Below are positions 1 through 6,993 of a stretch of DNA of 15,362 nt, in pieces. This DNA comes from an uncultured Collinsella sp. (GTDB taxonomy: Bacteria; Actinomycetota; Coriobacteriia; Coriobacteriales; Coriobacteriaceae). A program made the translations under genes and the position numbers. Below the pieces are notes generated by a model. The model saw only the letters and a program-made list of their open reading frames with translations, searched no databases and had not been told where the DNA came from. Location: the NCBI GenBank assembly GCA_900551365.1, contig URVZ01000040.1, positions 1-15,362 of the forward strand, read 5' to 3'. Position 1 is the stretch's first letter. Each line of letters starts with the position of its first letter.

Positions 1-119
1 GTCCCACCATTGGCTCGCACGTGGGCCCCGGCATGGTGGCCTGCGCGTTTTGGGGTAAGAACCGCGCCGACAAGGCGTCGCTTTCCGATCGCATCGCCCG
101 CCGCGTGCGCGGTCAGTAG
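1..119 (+). CDS. DegV family protein, 3' end only
   Basis: The reading frame is open from the window edge to a TAG at 117-119. The last 38 residues include IGSHVGPGMVACAFWG followed by a basic tail. The pattern IGSHxGPG is typical of the C-terminal fatty-acid-binding lobe of DegV-family proteins, which bind a fatty acid and can serve as the FakB subunit of fatty acid kinase. Everything upstream is outside the window, so length and start cannot be judged. The next gene begins 98 bp later with its own strong ribosome binding site. I see no clear hairpin terminator between them, so they may be co-transcribed. Confidence 0.75.
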   Translation, partial: PTIGSHVGPGMVACAFWGKNRADKASLSDRIARRVRGQ

Positions 120-217
120 GCAAGTAACGCGTCCGTAATCGCCCTCGACTCACAGCTCAAACGCTGGCACCGAGTATTCAACCTGGTAATAACACCCAAC
201 CTAAAAGGAAAGGTTTC

Positions 218-1297
218 ATGGCAAACAAGCTCTCTGTCGCATTTATCGGCACCGGAATTATGGGTGCCCCCATCGCCGGCCACATTCTGGACGCTGGCTA
301 TCCCGTCACGGTCAACAACCGCACCAAGTCCAAGGCTGCAGCGCTCGTTGAGCGCGGTGCCGTCTGGGCCGATACGCCGGCAGATGCCGCGGCGAACGCC
401 GACGTCATCTTTACCATGGTGGGTTATCCCTCCGAGGTCGAGGAGCTCTACCTGGCGGGCGACGGTCTGCTCGCGTGCACTAAGCCCGGCGCGGTCCTGA
501 TCGACCTTACCACGAGCTCGCCCGAGCTGGCGCGCGACATTGCCGAGGCCGCCCAGGTTTCCGGCCGCATGGCGTTTGACTGCCCCGTCACCGGCGGCGA
601 GTCGGGTGCTATCGCCGGCACGCTCACGGCTATCGTGGGCGCCACCGAGAACGATATCGCGCCGGTCCGCGACATCCTTGCCACCTTTGCGGCCAACATC
701 TGCTGCTTCGACGGCGCCGGCAAGGGCCAGGCTGCCAAGCTCGCCAACCAGGTGTCGCTGGGCGCCTGCATGGTCGGCATGGCAGACGCCATGGCATTTG
801 CCGAGCTGAGCGGCCTTGACCTGGAGAAGACCCGTCAGATGATCCTGGGCGGTACCGGCAAGTCCGGCGCCATGGAGAGCCTGGCTCCCAAGGCGCTCGA
901 CGGCGACTACAAGCCCGGCTTTATGGTCGAGCACTTCATTAAGGACCTGCGCTTGGCGCTCGCCTATGCCGACGACCGCGAGCTTGCGCTGCCCGGCGCC
1001 GACGTGGCCTTTACGCTCTACGATATGCTCGACGCCATCGGTGGTGCCAAGCTGGGCACCCAGGCCATCACGGTCCTCTATAAGGAGGAGGCCGACGCCA
1101 TCGCCGCCGGTCTGGACTGGTCGCAGTATCGTCCCGAGGAGCATGGCGCTCACGAGGAAGGCTGCGGTTGCGGCGAGCACGGCGACGACCATGAGTGCGG
1201 TTGCGGTCACCATCACGGCGAGGACCACGAGTGCTGCGGCGGCCACGGCCATGACGACGGCCATGAGTGCTGCTGCGGCCACCATCACGGGGAGTAG
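218..1297 (+). CDS. NAD(P)-dependent beta-hydroxyacid dehydrogenase (3-hydroxyisobutyrate dehydrogenase/GarR family) with Cys/His-rich tail
   Basis: Cytosolic oxidoreductase that should interconvert a beta-hydroxyacid and its semialdehyde with NAD(P). The exact substrate cannot be read from sequence. Seen: Rossmann motif GTGIMG at residues 11-16; NNRT at 33-36, where NRT is often linked to NADP(H) preference; substrate loop DCPVTGG at 121-127; catalytic Lys174 in GQAAKLANQ; and KDLRLAL from residue 242. The enzyme body ends near residue 304, normal for the family (about 290-300 residues). A further 55 residues (305-359) contain 9 Cys and 14 His among Gly/Asp/Glu, with HEC-x-CGHHHGE occurring twice. 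This tail recalls the metal-binding tail of SlyD and is not part of the usual family. The start is set by AAAGGAAAGG at 203-212. The next gene begins 5 bp after the stop. Confidence 0.9.
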   Translation: MANKLSVAFIGTGIMGAPIAGHILDAGYPVTVNNRTKSKAAALVERGAVWADTPADAAANADVIFTMVGYPSEVEELYLAGDGLLACTKPGAVLIDLTTSSPELARDIAEAAQVSGRMAFDCPVTGGESGAIAGTLTAIVGATENDIAPVRDILATFAANICCFDGAGKGQAAKLANQVSLGACMVGMADAMAFAELSGLDLEKTRQMILGGTGKSGAMESLAPKALDGDYKPGFMVEHFIKDLRLALAYADDRELALPGADVAFTLYDMLDAIGGAKLGTQAITVLYKEEADAIAAGLDWSQYRPEEHGAHEEGCGCGEHGDDHECGCGHHHGEDHECCGGHGHDDGHECCCGHHHGE

Positions 1298-1302
1298 CGC
1301 CC

Positions 1303-1731
1303 ATGAGCTGGACGTTCGTGGTACTAGCGCTGGTGCTCTTTCTCTTTGCGATCTACATTGGCTTTTTGTGCGGCCAGTGGGCGTGCGAAAAGCGCGTGAT
1401 CACCAAGCGCGACTACTGGATTGCCAATTTTGCAGGAGCGGCGGCAGTCGTCCTACTGACCTGGGTGTTCTCGCTGTTCCCGCTGGTGCAGTTTGCGCCG
1501 ATCGGCTGGCTCGGCGGCTTTATCGCCGGCCTTAAGATGAGCTTTGGCGAGTCCGTCGGTCCGTGGCGCAAGCACGACGAGGTCTTTAACGTCAACAAGG
1601 CTCATCGCGCCGCCGCCGACGCGGGCGACGCTGAGGAACGCCGCCGTGCGCGTCGCAATGGCGCGGCCGACCGACAGCTCATCTCGGTCACCGATGACAG
1701 CAAGGGTGCTGGCAAGCACGCTAAGAAATAG
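1303..1731 (+). CDS. Small membrane protein of unknown function
   Basis: 142 residues. ATG at 1303 is preferred over an upstream in-frame start at 1267, because GGGGAG at 1289-1294 sits 8 nt before it and the upstream start lies inside the preceding gene. Residues 4-24 form a hydrophobic N-terminal helix and 39-59 a second one. Residues 61-79 could be a third or a re-entrant segment. The rest (about 80-142) is polar and basic (EERRRARR, KGAGKHAKK) and probably cytoplasmic. No catalytic motif or known domain was recognised. It lies in a close-packed run, with gaps of 5 bp before and 15 bp after, and so is probably co-transcribed with the dehydrogenase, HEAT-repeat and isocitrate dehydrogenase genes. 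Its role is unknown. Confidence 0.8.
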   Translation: MSWTFVVLALVLFLFAIYIGFLCGQWACEKRVITKRDYWIANFAGAAAVVLLTWVFSLFPLVQFAPIGWLGGFIAGLKMSFGESVGPWRKHDEVFNVNKAHRAAADAGDAEERRRARRNGAADRQLISVTDDSKGAGKHAKK

Positions 1732-1746
1732 TAAGAAGAGGTAACT

Positions 1747-2445
1747 ATGGCAGAAAACAAAGATGAACAGCTCACCGACGAGGAGCTGGCACAGCTTCAG
1801 CTGGCAGAGGAGAACGAGAACGCCGTCGACCGTCTGGTCAAGGAGCTCGGCTGCCCCACGCGCCGCATCCGCCAGTTTGCCGCCCGCGTGCTGCACCTGC
1901 TTGCCGAGCGCGATCCGCAGCGCGTCGTGCCCTGCGTGCCCGCGCTGATCGAGGCGCTCGACCGCCCCGAGGCGCAGACCCGCTGGGAGGCCCTCGATGC
2001 CCTGACGGCGCTCGCTACCACCTGCCCCGAGCAGCTGGGCGATGCCTTTGAGGGCGCCGAGACTGCGTTGTTCGACGAGATCTCCTCCACGCTGCGCTAT
2101 GCCGCCTTCCGCCTGCTGTGCGTGTGGGGTGCCACGAGCGTCGAGCGTTCGCGCGAGGCTTGGCCCATCCTGGACGAGGCCATCCAGTGCTACCACGGCG
2201 ACCTCGAGTATCGCGATATGCTCGGTTGCCTGTACGAGTTTGGCCAGGGCGAGATTGACGCCGAGGTTGCCGAGAAGCTTGCGCTGCGCCTTAAGTTCGA
2301 TGCCGAGAACGGTAAGGGCAGCTATCTCAAGGCCCGTTCGAGCGAGATTTGCGAAATGCTTGTTAAACGTTTTGGCCTGGATCTCTCCAAAAAGAAGAAG
2401 CGTGCTAGCGTTAAAAAAACTGACGACGCCGAAGACGAGGAGTAA
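1747..2445 (+). CDS. HEAT-repeat domain protein
   Basis: 232 residues, predicted soluble and almost entirely helical. After an acidic N-terminal segment, residues about 20-95 hold two antiparallel helix pairs of HEAT character: RIRQFAARVLHLLAER, then RVVPCVPALIEALDR and TRWEALDALTALA. A further such unit follows around STLRYAAFRLLCVWG. HEAT repeats are protein-protein interaction scaffolds, so it may bind a partner rather than catalyse a reaction. The C-terminus is a basic stretch (KKKKRASVKK) followed by an acidic end (DDAEDEE). The start is supported by AGAAGAGG just upstream of ATG 1747. The stop is 6 bp before the isocitrate dehydrogenase start, so the two are very likely translated from one mRNA. 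No specific partner can be named. Confidence 0.82.
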   Translation: MAENKDEQLTDEELAQLQLAEENENAVDRLVKELGCPTRRIRQFAARVLHLLAERDPQRVVPCVPALIEALDRPEAQTRWEALDALTALATTCPEQLGDAFEGAETALFDEISSTLRYAAFRLLCVWGATSVERSREAWPILDEAIQCYHGDLEYRDMLGCLYEFGQGEIDAEVAEKLALRLKFDAENGKGSYLKARSSEICEMLVKRFGLDLSKKKKRASVKKTDDAEDEE

Positions 2446-2451
2446 CAGATT

Positions 2452-3537
2452 ATGGCGCACGATGTAGTCCTGATTCCCGGTGACGGTATCGGTCCCGAGA
2501 TTACGCAGGCCATGCGCCGCGTGGTCGAGGCTGCCGGTGTCCAGATCAATTGGAACGTCCAGGAGGCCGGTGCCGGCGTCATGGACGAGTTTGGCACGCC
2601 GTTGCCCCAGCACGTGCTCGATGCGGTCGCTGAGACCAAGGTTGCCATCAAGGGCCCCATCACCACGCCGGTCGGCACGGGTTTCCGCAGCGTCAACGTG
2701 GCCCTGCGCAAGCACTTCGACCTGTACGCCTGCGTGCGCCCCTGCCTGTCGCAGCCGGGCGACGGCTCGCGCTTCCGCGACGTCGACCTGGTCATCGTGC
2801 GCGAGAACACCGAGGACCTCTACGCCGGCATCGAGTTCGATGAGGGCGCTGCCGAGGTCGAGGAGCTCTCGCAGCTCGTCGAACGTTCGGGCCAAAAGAC
2901 CTTCGCCGCCGATTCCGCGATCTCGATCAAGCCGATCTCTATCGCCAAGAGCCGCCGCATTGTGGAGTATGCCTTTGAGTATGCCCGCCGCTGCGGCCGC
3001 AAAAAGGTGACGGCCGTGCACAAGGCCAACATCATGAAGGCGACCGACGGCCTGTTCCTGCGCGTGGCGCGCGAGGTGGCCGCCAACTATCCCGATATCG
3101 AGTTCAACGACAAGATCGTCGACGCCACCTGCATGGGCCTGGTCCAGAACCCCAACGACTTCGATGTCCTGGTGCTGCCCAACCTGTACGGCGACATCGT
3201 GAGCGACCTGTGCGCCGGCCTGGTGGGCGGCTTGGGTATGGCCCCCGGCTCCAACATCGGTGCCGACTGCGCCATCTTTGAGGCCACGCATGGCTCCGCA
3301 CCCGATATCGCGGACAAGGATATCGCCAACCCCACGGCCGAGATCCTCTCTGCCGCGATGATGCTCGATCACCTGGGCGAGAACGATGCTGCCAATCGCA
3401 TTCGTGCCGCCGTATCTGCCACGCTCGACGAGGGCGAGCAGGTTACCGGTGACGTGCGTCGTGCCCAGACCGGTTCCGTCGAGGGCGCGGTGGGCACGCA
3501 GGCCTTTGCCGATGCCGTTATCGCGCACCTGGCCTAA
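2452..3537 (+). CDS. Isocitrate/isopropylmalate dehydrogenase family, probably NAD-dependent isocitrate dehydrogenase
   Basis: 361 residues, full length for the compact (IDH3-like) members. It should oxidise and decarboxylate isocitrate to 2-oxoglutarate in the cytosol. Seen: VVLIPGDGIGPEI at the N-terminus; substrate loop SVNVALR (Ser80, Asn82, Arg86); Arg96 in CVRPC; Arg117 in VRENTEDLYAG with Tyr124; Lys191 in AVHKANIMK; and Asp224, Asp248 and Asp252 for the metal. The coenzyme loop HGSAPDIADKDIANP (280-294) has Asp-Ile where NADP enzymes carry Lys-Tyr, which argues for NAD. The SVN-ALRKHFDLY context favours isocitrate over isopropylmalate, and no leu genes are nearby. GAGGAG precedes the ATG, and the upstream HEAT gene is 6 bp away. 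Its grouping with a membrane protein and a HEAT protein, rather than citrate synthase or aconitase, is unexplained. Confidence 0.88.
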   Translation: MAHDVVLIPGDGIGPEITQAMRRVVEAAGVQINWNVQEAGAGVMDEFGTPLPQHVLDAVAETKVAIKGPITTPVGTGFRSVNVALRKHFDLYACVRPCLSQPGDGSRFRDVDLVIVRENTEDLYAGIEFDEGAAEVEELSQLVERSGQKTFAADSAISIKPISIAKSRRIVEYAFEYARRCGRKKVTAVHKANIMKATDGLFLRVAREVAANYPDIEFNDKIVDATCMGLVQNPNDFDVLVLPNLYGDIVSDLCAGLVGGLGMAPGSNIGADCAIFEATHGSAPDIADKDIANPTAEILSAAMMLDHLGENDAANRIRAAVSATLDEGEQVTGDVRRAQTGSVEGAVGTQAFADAVIAHLA

Positions 3538-3549
3538 GGCATGCACACT

Positions 3550-3580
3550 GCAAACGCCTAAATAGTACTTAAGTGTTTGC
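3550..3580. repeat. Imperfect hairpin after the isocitrate dehydrogenase gene
   Basis: GCAAAC (3550-3555) and GTTTGC (3575-3580) pair. The stem can continue inward with a G-U, a C-G and, after one mismatch, three A/T pairs, leaving a 7-nt loop. There is no T-run after it. It lies 13 bp after the stop and just before a stronger GC-rich hairpin, so it may belong to a tandem 3' end structure or protect the mRNA end. Confidence 0.35.
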
Positions 3581-3596
3581 GTATAACCTAAGAATC

Positions 3597-3625
3597 AATA
3601 CGCCCGGCGCTCTGCCGGGCGTATT
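3597..3625 (+). terminator. GC-rich hairpin, probable terminator of the 218-3537 gene run
   Basis: A perfect 12-bp stem (AATACGCCCGGC at 3597-3608 with its complement at 3614-3625) encloses a 5-nt loop. It is followed only by CTATTG rather than a full T-run. Its position between 3537 and the next ribosome binding site fits a terminator. The weak T-tract leaves room for partial read-through into the next gene. Confidence 0.6.
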
Positions 3626-3663
3626 CTATTGGGGACTATGTTTCCTAACAAGGAGTAACTGAT

Positions 3664-4749
3664 ATGGGTCTGATTCAAAAGAAGGACGAGAAGGACGAGA
3701 TCGACGGCATCCAGATCATCGAGCGCGGCGAAGGCCCCGACGGTGACGAGGACGAGAAGATCGATCTGGTCGCCGGCACGTCTGCCGAGCACATTGCTGC
3801 TGGTACGACCGCCGAGGAGGAGGACGCCCGTCTGGAGGCAAAGATTGCCGCGGACGCCGCCGACGAGAACCTCATGCCCCAGGAGCAGGACGAGGACGAC
3901 GACTCCGACGTGGACGACCACGCTTGTAAGCACAAGAAGACGATGATTGTCGCCTTTGTGGTCGCCATCGTGATCGCTGCCGTGGTCGGCTTCTTTATCG
4001 GCAACGGTGGTTTTGGCGGCAAGGGCGTCGGCTCGGCGACCCTGTCCGAGGACCAGCTCGATTCGACCGTGGCGAGCTATAGCTACAACGGCAAGAAGAG
4101 CGACATCACCGCGCGTGAGGCCATCGAGAGTCAGTACAGCCTCGACACCGTCAAGGACGACGACGGCAACTACACCGCTCCGTCTGCCGACGTTATCCTG
4201 TCCTACGTGCGCAACCAGATTCTGCTGGACGCTGCCGAGGACGAGGGCATTACCGTCTCTTCCAAGGAAATGAAGCAGTATGCCGAGGATTCCATCGGCA
4301 CCTCCGACTACAAGACCATGGCCACGCAGTACGGCGTGTCCAAGGACCAGGCCAAGCAGATCGTCCGCCAGTCCGCGACGCTGCAGAAGCTCTACAAGAA
4401 GAAGGTGGGCGATAGCTCCGCAAGCATGCCGACCGCCCCGACCGAGCCTGCTGACGGCAACGAGGAGACCGCGAGCAAGGACTACGCCGACTACATCATC
4501 AACCTTGCCGGTGACGAGTGGGATAGCTCAAAGGGCACCTGGAAGGACGCCGATAGCACCTATGCCAAGGCCTTTGCCGATGATGCCTTTACGGTCGATA
4601 GCGCTACCTATAAGCAGGCCATGACCGCCTACTACACTGCTTATCAGCAGTATTCCTCGCAGGCTTCGAGCGCCAGCTCCAAGTGGACCGAGTATGCTAA
4701 CGGCCTCTACGCCAAGGCTAACATCAGCATCTACGGCCTGTTTGCGTAA
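3664..4749 (+). CDS. Membrane-anchored protein with SurA/PpiC-chaperone-like extracellular region
   Basis: 361 residues. Residues 1-90 are strongly acidic and probably disordered (runs of Asp/Glu, e.g. QEQDEDDDSDVDD). Residues 94-113 are a single transmembrane helix (TMIVAFVVAIVIAAVVGFF) preceded by KHKK, which predicts the N-terminus inside and the C-terminus outside. The outer part starts with a Gly-rich linker and then resembles the SurA N-terminal chaperone fold: ADVILSYVRNQILLDAAEDEGITVSSKEMKQYAED, followed by a region with QYGVSKDQAKQIVRQ. No parvulin catalytic core was recognised, so isomerase activity is doubtful. The likely role is an envelope chaperone or assembly factor (inference). 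AAGGAG precedes the start and a strong terminator follows, so it is probably monocistronic or fed by read-through. Confidence 0.72.
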   Translation: MGLIQKKDEKDEIDGIQIIERGEGPDGDEDEKIDLVAGTSAEHIAAGTTAEEEDARLEAKIAADAADENLMPQEQDEDDDSDVDDHACKHKKTMIVAFVVAIVIAAVVGFFIGNGGFGGKGVGSATLSEDQLDSTVASYSYNGKKSDITAREAIESQYSLDTVKDDDGNYTAPSADVILSYVRNQILLDAAEDEGITVSSKEMKQYAEDSIGTSDYKTMATQYGVSKDQAKQIVRQSATLQKLYKKKVGDSSASMPTAPTEPADGNEETASKDYADYIINLAGDEWDSSKGTWKDADSTYAKAFADDAFTVDSATYKQAMTAYYTAYQQYSSQASSASSKWTEYANGLYAKANISIYGLFA

Positions 4750-4789
4750 GGTTTGCCTGAGCCGCCGAGCGCGTAGCCAAAAATCTGAT

Positions 4790-4827
4790 AAGCCCGCTAG
4801 AACGGACATCGTTCTAGTGGGCTTTTT
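4790..4827 (+). terminator. Rho-independent terminator
   Basis: Left arm at about 4791-4804 (AGCCCGCTAGAACG) pairs with 4810-4823 across a 5-nt loop, with one G-U pair, and runs straight into TTTTT. It ends transcription of the 3664-4749 gene and insulates the downstream nag region. Confidence 0.93.
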
Positions 4828-4914
4828 GCACTGTGGGGAGGGTAATGGGAGGGGGTGGTTGTATGCAAATTTTGGGACACTTTATTCATATAAAGTGAAA
4901 ACGATTTCGGCTAA

Positions 4915-4939
4915 ACTGGTAGTAACAATGTGGTACCAC
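4915..4939. promoter_or_regulatory. Candidate GntR-family operator (degenerate site plus GTGGTACCAC palindrome)
   Basis: TGGTAGTAACAA at 4917-4928 matches the left half and centre of the clearer site at 4946-4967. GTGGTACCAC at 4930-4939 is a perfect 10-bp palindrome containing the same TGGT/ACCA half-sites without a gap. These lie upstream of the PTS gene and are probably additional contacts for the GntR/UTRA regulator encoded downstream. Confidence 0.5.
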
Positions 4940-4945
4940 TGTTCA

Positions 4946-4967
4946 TCTGGTAGTAACCAATTTTGAG
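4946..4967. promoter_or_regulatory. GntR/NagR-type operator upstream of the PTS gene
   Basis: TGGT-N4-ACCA inverted repeat (4948-4959, centre AGTA) followed by ATTTTGAG. The 22-bp stretch is identical at 18 positions to 6949-6970 in front of the regulator gene, including bases outside the palindrome. HutC/NagR-subfamily GntR proteins bind operators of this style, so the regulator at 6994-7725 is the obvious ligand. Confidence 0.7.
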
Positions 4968-5270
4968 ACGAAATCGAATGGAAATTGCTAAGAATTAGTT
5001 TGGTAATGAAATATATGCAACATGTCTACCTGCGCAAATTACCGTTTACGGGCCAAAAATAACCGTTTGGCAACGATATAGTAATTTGAACGAAATGTGG
5101 TGGACGTTTGAATTGAGTGTGTGCTACCGTACATACCAGCAACCCCAAATAGGGACTGGGTTGTCTAAGTTTGCGCATCAATGCCGGCAAGCGGAGAAGC
5201 CGGTATGCACAAGGCGCGGACATGGAACTCGTTGGTGAACAACGAAAGAAAGGTTGGAGGAGATACCAAT

Positions 5271-6761
5271 ATGATGAAGTACCTCCAGAAGCTCGGCAAA
5301 GCGCTGATGCTTCCCGTCGCGGCGCTTCCCGTCGCAGGTATTCTTATGGGTGTGGGCTACCTGCTCGCTCCCGCAGTCATGGGTGCTGCCGGTGACACTA
5401 CCGGTTTTGCCTATACCGCCGGTTTCCTGCTCATCAAGGCAGGCGGCGCTCTTATCGATAACATGGCCTGGCTGTTCGCAGTCGGCGCCGCTGTCGGCCT
5501 TGCCGACGATCACGATGGCACCGCTGGCCTCGCTGGCCTCGTCGCCTTCCTGATGATCCAGCAGCTCCTGAACCCCGCTGTTGTTGGCACCATTCGTGGT
5601 ATGGACGCCGATGCTCAGACCGCTTGGCTTGCCACGACCGAGGGCATCGCGTTCTCCAAGATCGCTGGTAACTCCTTCATCGGCATCCTGTCCGCCGTCA
5701 TCGGTGGCACTTGCTACAACAAGTTCAAGGACACTCGTCTTCCCGACTGGCTGGCCTTCTTCTCCGGCAAGCGTTGCGTCGCCATCATGACCGCCGTCAT
5801 CTGCATCGTCGTCTCCGTCGTCCTGCTCTTTGCTTGGCCGCTCATCTTCGGTGCTCTTGTTGCTCTTGGTGAGGGTATCGCCGCCATGGGTGGTATCGGC
5901 GCTGGCATCTACGCCTTCCTCAACCGCCTGCTCATCCCGACCGGTCTGCACCACGCTCTGAACAACGTGTTCTGGTTCGACACCATCGGCCTGGGCGACC
6001 TGACCCACTTCTGGGCTGGCGAGACCTCTGCTGACGTCAAGTGGAGCCTCGGTATGTACATGTCCGGCTTCTTCCCCTGCATGATGTTCGGTATCCCGGG
6101 CGCTGCCCTGGCTATGGTTCAGACCGCTAAGAACAAGAAGGCTGCTATCGGCCTGGTTGTCTCCGCTGCTATCTGCGCCTTCGTCTGCGGCGTCACCGAG
6201 CCCTTCGAGTTCGGCTTCATGTTCCTGTGCTTCCCGCTCTACGTCGTGTACGCTGCCCTGTACGGCGTCTTCACCGTCATCACCTACTTTGTTGGTTTCC
6301 GTGCCGGCTTCTGCTTCTCCGCTGGTGCTACCGACCTCCTGTTCTCCGCTAGCCTCCCGGCTGCTGCCAACACCTGGATGATCATCCCGCTGGGCATCGC
6401 TGCCTTCCTGGTCTTCTACCTCGTGTTCCGCTTCGCCATCACCAAGTTCAACCTCATGACCCCTGGTCGCGAGGATGAGGATGTCGAGGAGACCTCCGCT
6501 TCCGCTGCCGCTGGCGACGACAAGTTCGCCGCCCTGGCCGCTGCTGTTCTCGCTGCCGTCGGTGGCAAGGAGAACGTCAAGACCGTTGACTGCTGCGCTA
6601 CTCGCCTGCGCTTTGAGCTTGGCGATTCCGAGCTGGTCGACGAGGCCGCCTGCAAGAAGGCCGGCGCTCTGGGTGTCATGAAGATGGACAAGGGTGCTAC
6701 CCAGGTCATCATCGGCACGCAGGTCCAGGCTGTTGCCGAGGAGCTCAAGAAGCTTCTCTAA
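5271..6761 (+). CDS. nagE: PTS transporter EIICB, N-acetylglucosamine type
   Basis: 496 residues. It imports and phosphorylates a sugar, most likely GlcNAc to GlcNAc-6-P, using phosphate from HPr and a separate EIIA. The start at 5271 is set by GGAGGAG at 5256-5262. Seen: the glucose/GlcNAc-family EIIC N-terminus (LQKLGKALMLPVAALPVAGIL); many hydrophobic helices; and GLHHALNNVFWFDTIG, a signature of GlcNAc members. The C-terminal EIIB domain covers about 420-496, with VDCCATRLR. By alignment to the EIIB motif, Cys442 is the phosphorylated residue, and Cys441 is an extra neighbour. There is no EIIA domain, so EIIA must come from elsewhere, such as a general Glc-type IIA. The gene prefers GCT, GGT and TTC codons more than its neighbours, as in highly expressed genes. 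It is flanked by terminators and preceded by NagR-type operators. Confidence 0.9.
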   Translation: MMKYLQKLGKALMLPVAALPVAGILMGVGYLLAPAVMGAAGDTTGFAYTAGFLLIKAGGALIDNMAWLFAVGAAVGLADDHDGTAGLAGLVAFLMIQQLLNPAVVGTIRGMDADAQTAWLATTEGIAFSKIAGNSFIGILSAVIGGTCYNKFKDTRLPDWLAFFSGKRCVAIMTAVICIVVSVVLLFAWPLIFGALVALGEGIAAMGGIGAGIYAFLNRLLIPTGLHHALNNVFWFDTIGLGDLTHFWAGETSADVKWSLGMYMSGFFPCMMFGIPGAALAMVQTAKNKKAAIGLVVSAAICAFVCGVTEPFEFGFMFLCFPLYVVYAALYGVFTVITYFVGFRAGFCFSAGATDLLFSASLPAAANTWMIIPLGIAAFLVFYLVFRFAITKFNLMTPGREDEDVEETSASAAAGDDKFAALAAAVLAAVGGKENVKTVDCCATRLRFELGDSELVDEAACKKAGALGVMKMDKGATQVIIGTQVQAVAEELKKLL

Positions 6762-6785
6762 GCCTTAAAGACGTATCTGTCTTAC

Positions 6786-6821
6786 AAAGGGTCGTCCCGC
6801 TCCGCGGGGGCGGCCCTTTTT
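6786..6821 (+). terminator. Rho-independent terminator of the PTS gene
   Basis: AGGGTCGTCCCGC pairs with GCGGGGGCGGCCCT across a 3-nt loop (13 pairs, two of them G-U) and is followed by TTTTT. It lies about 25 bp after the PTS stop and separates the transporter transcript from the regulator/nagA transcript. Confidence 0.93.
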
Positions 6822-6847
6822 GCTACCTCAATACTTGATGCAGTGAT

Positions 6848-6861
6848 GTAATTGGTATTAC
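6848..6861. promoter_or_regulatory. Possible additional operator upstream of the regulator gene
   Basis: GTAAT-TGGT-ATTAC is a 14-bp inverted repeat containing the TGGT half-site and a TTAC similar to the other operator candidates. It is about 100 bp upstream of the regulator's -10 element. Binding is a guess from similarity. Confidence 0.35.
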
Positions 6862-6931
6862 AGTGTGCAGGCTATCAACCGGCAAACAATATTGAAATAT
6901 GCTGGTTGACCTGCTGTTATTCCATTAAAAC

Positions 6932-6940
6932 TGCTATAGT
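6932..6940 (+). promoter_or_regulatory. Extended -10 promoter of the GntR-family regulator
   Basis: TGCTATAGT is a good extended -10 (TG-N-TATAGT). No good -35 lies at 17 bp; TTGACC at 6906-6911 is 23 bp away, so the promoter probably relies on the extended -10. The start of transcription is expected near 6947, right at the beginning of the operator. Confidence 0.6.
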
Positions 6941-6948
6941 ACGTGGTG

Positions 6949-6970
6949 TCTGGTTACAACCAATTTCGAG
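6949..6970. promoter_or_regulatory. Operator overlapping the transcription start of the regulator gene
   Basis: TGGT-N4-ACCA (6951-6962, centre TACA) followed by ATTTCGAG. It is the near-twin of the site at 4946-4967. Sitting just downstream of the -10, it should let the GntR-family protein repress its own transcript and, through it, nagA and the downstream gene. Confidence 0.7.
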
Positions 6971-6993
6971 TCATTTATCCGGCAGGTATCATT

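Larger units (their letters stand above)
4828..5270. other. 443-bp AT-rich leader region of the PTS gene
   Basis: No convincing gene lies here; the region is much more AT-rich than its surroundings. It contains regulator sites at 4915-4967, and a small hairpin at 5181-5206 (ATGCCGGC against GCCGGTAT, 10-nt loop). ACCGTTT occurs twice, near 5041 and 5062. Promoter hexamers are uncertain; TTGAAT (5108-5113) with TACATA (5130-5135) is only a weak candidate. No terminator/antiterminator pair of the LicT/SacY type was recognised. An in-frame ATG at 5181 would extend the PTS protein but has no ribosome binding site and was not used. Confidence 0.6.

Noticed and set aside
183..195. NagR-type operator before the dehydrogenase gene (TGGTAATAACAC)
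   Set aside because: It resembles the degenerate site at 4917-4928 but lacks the ACCA half and the conserved extension, and the downstream gene has no link to amino sugars; chance similarity is likely.
1453..3546. 697-residue minus-strand open frame
   Set aside because: It lies opposite three well-supported plus-strand genes with recognisable domains and is a typical antisense shadow in high-GC DNA.
5181..5270. Longer start for the PTS gene (30 extra residues)
   Set aside because: No ribosome binding site is present at 5181, the extra residues are not PTS-like, and GGAGGAG sits perfectly before ATG 5271.
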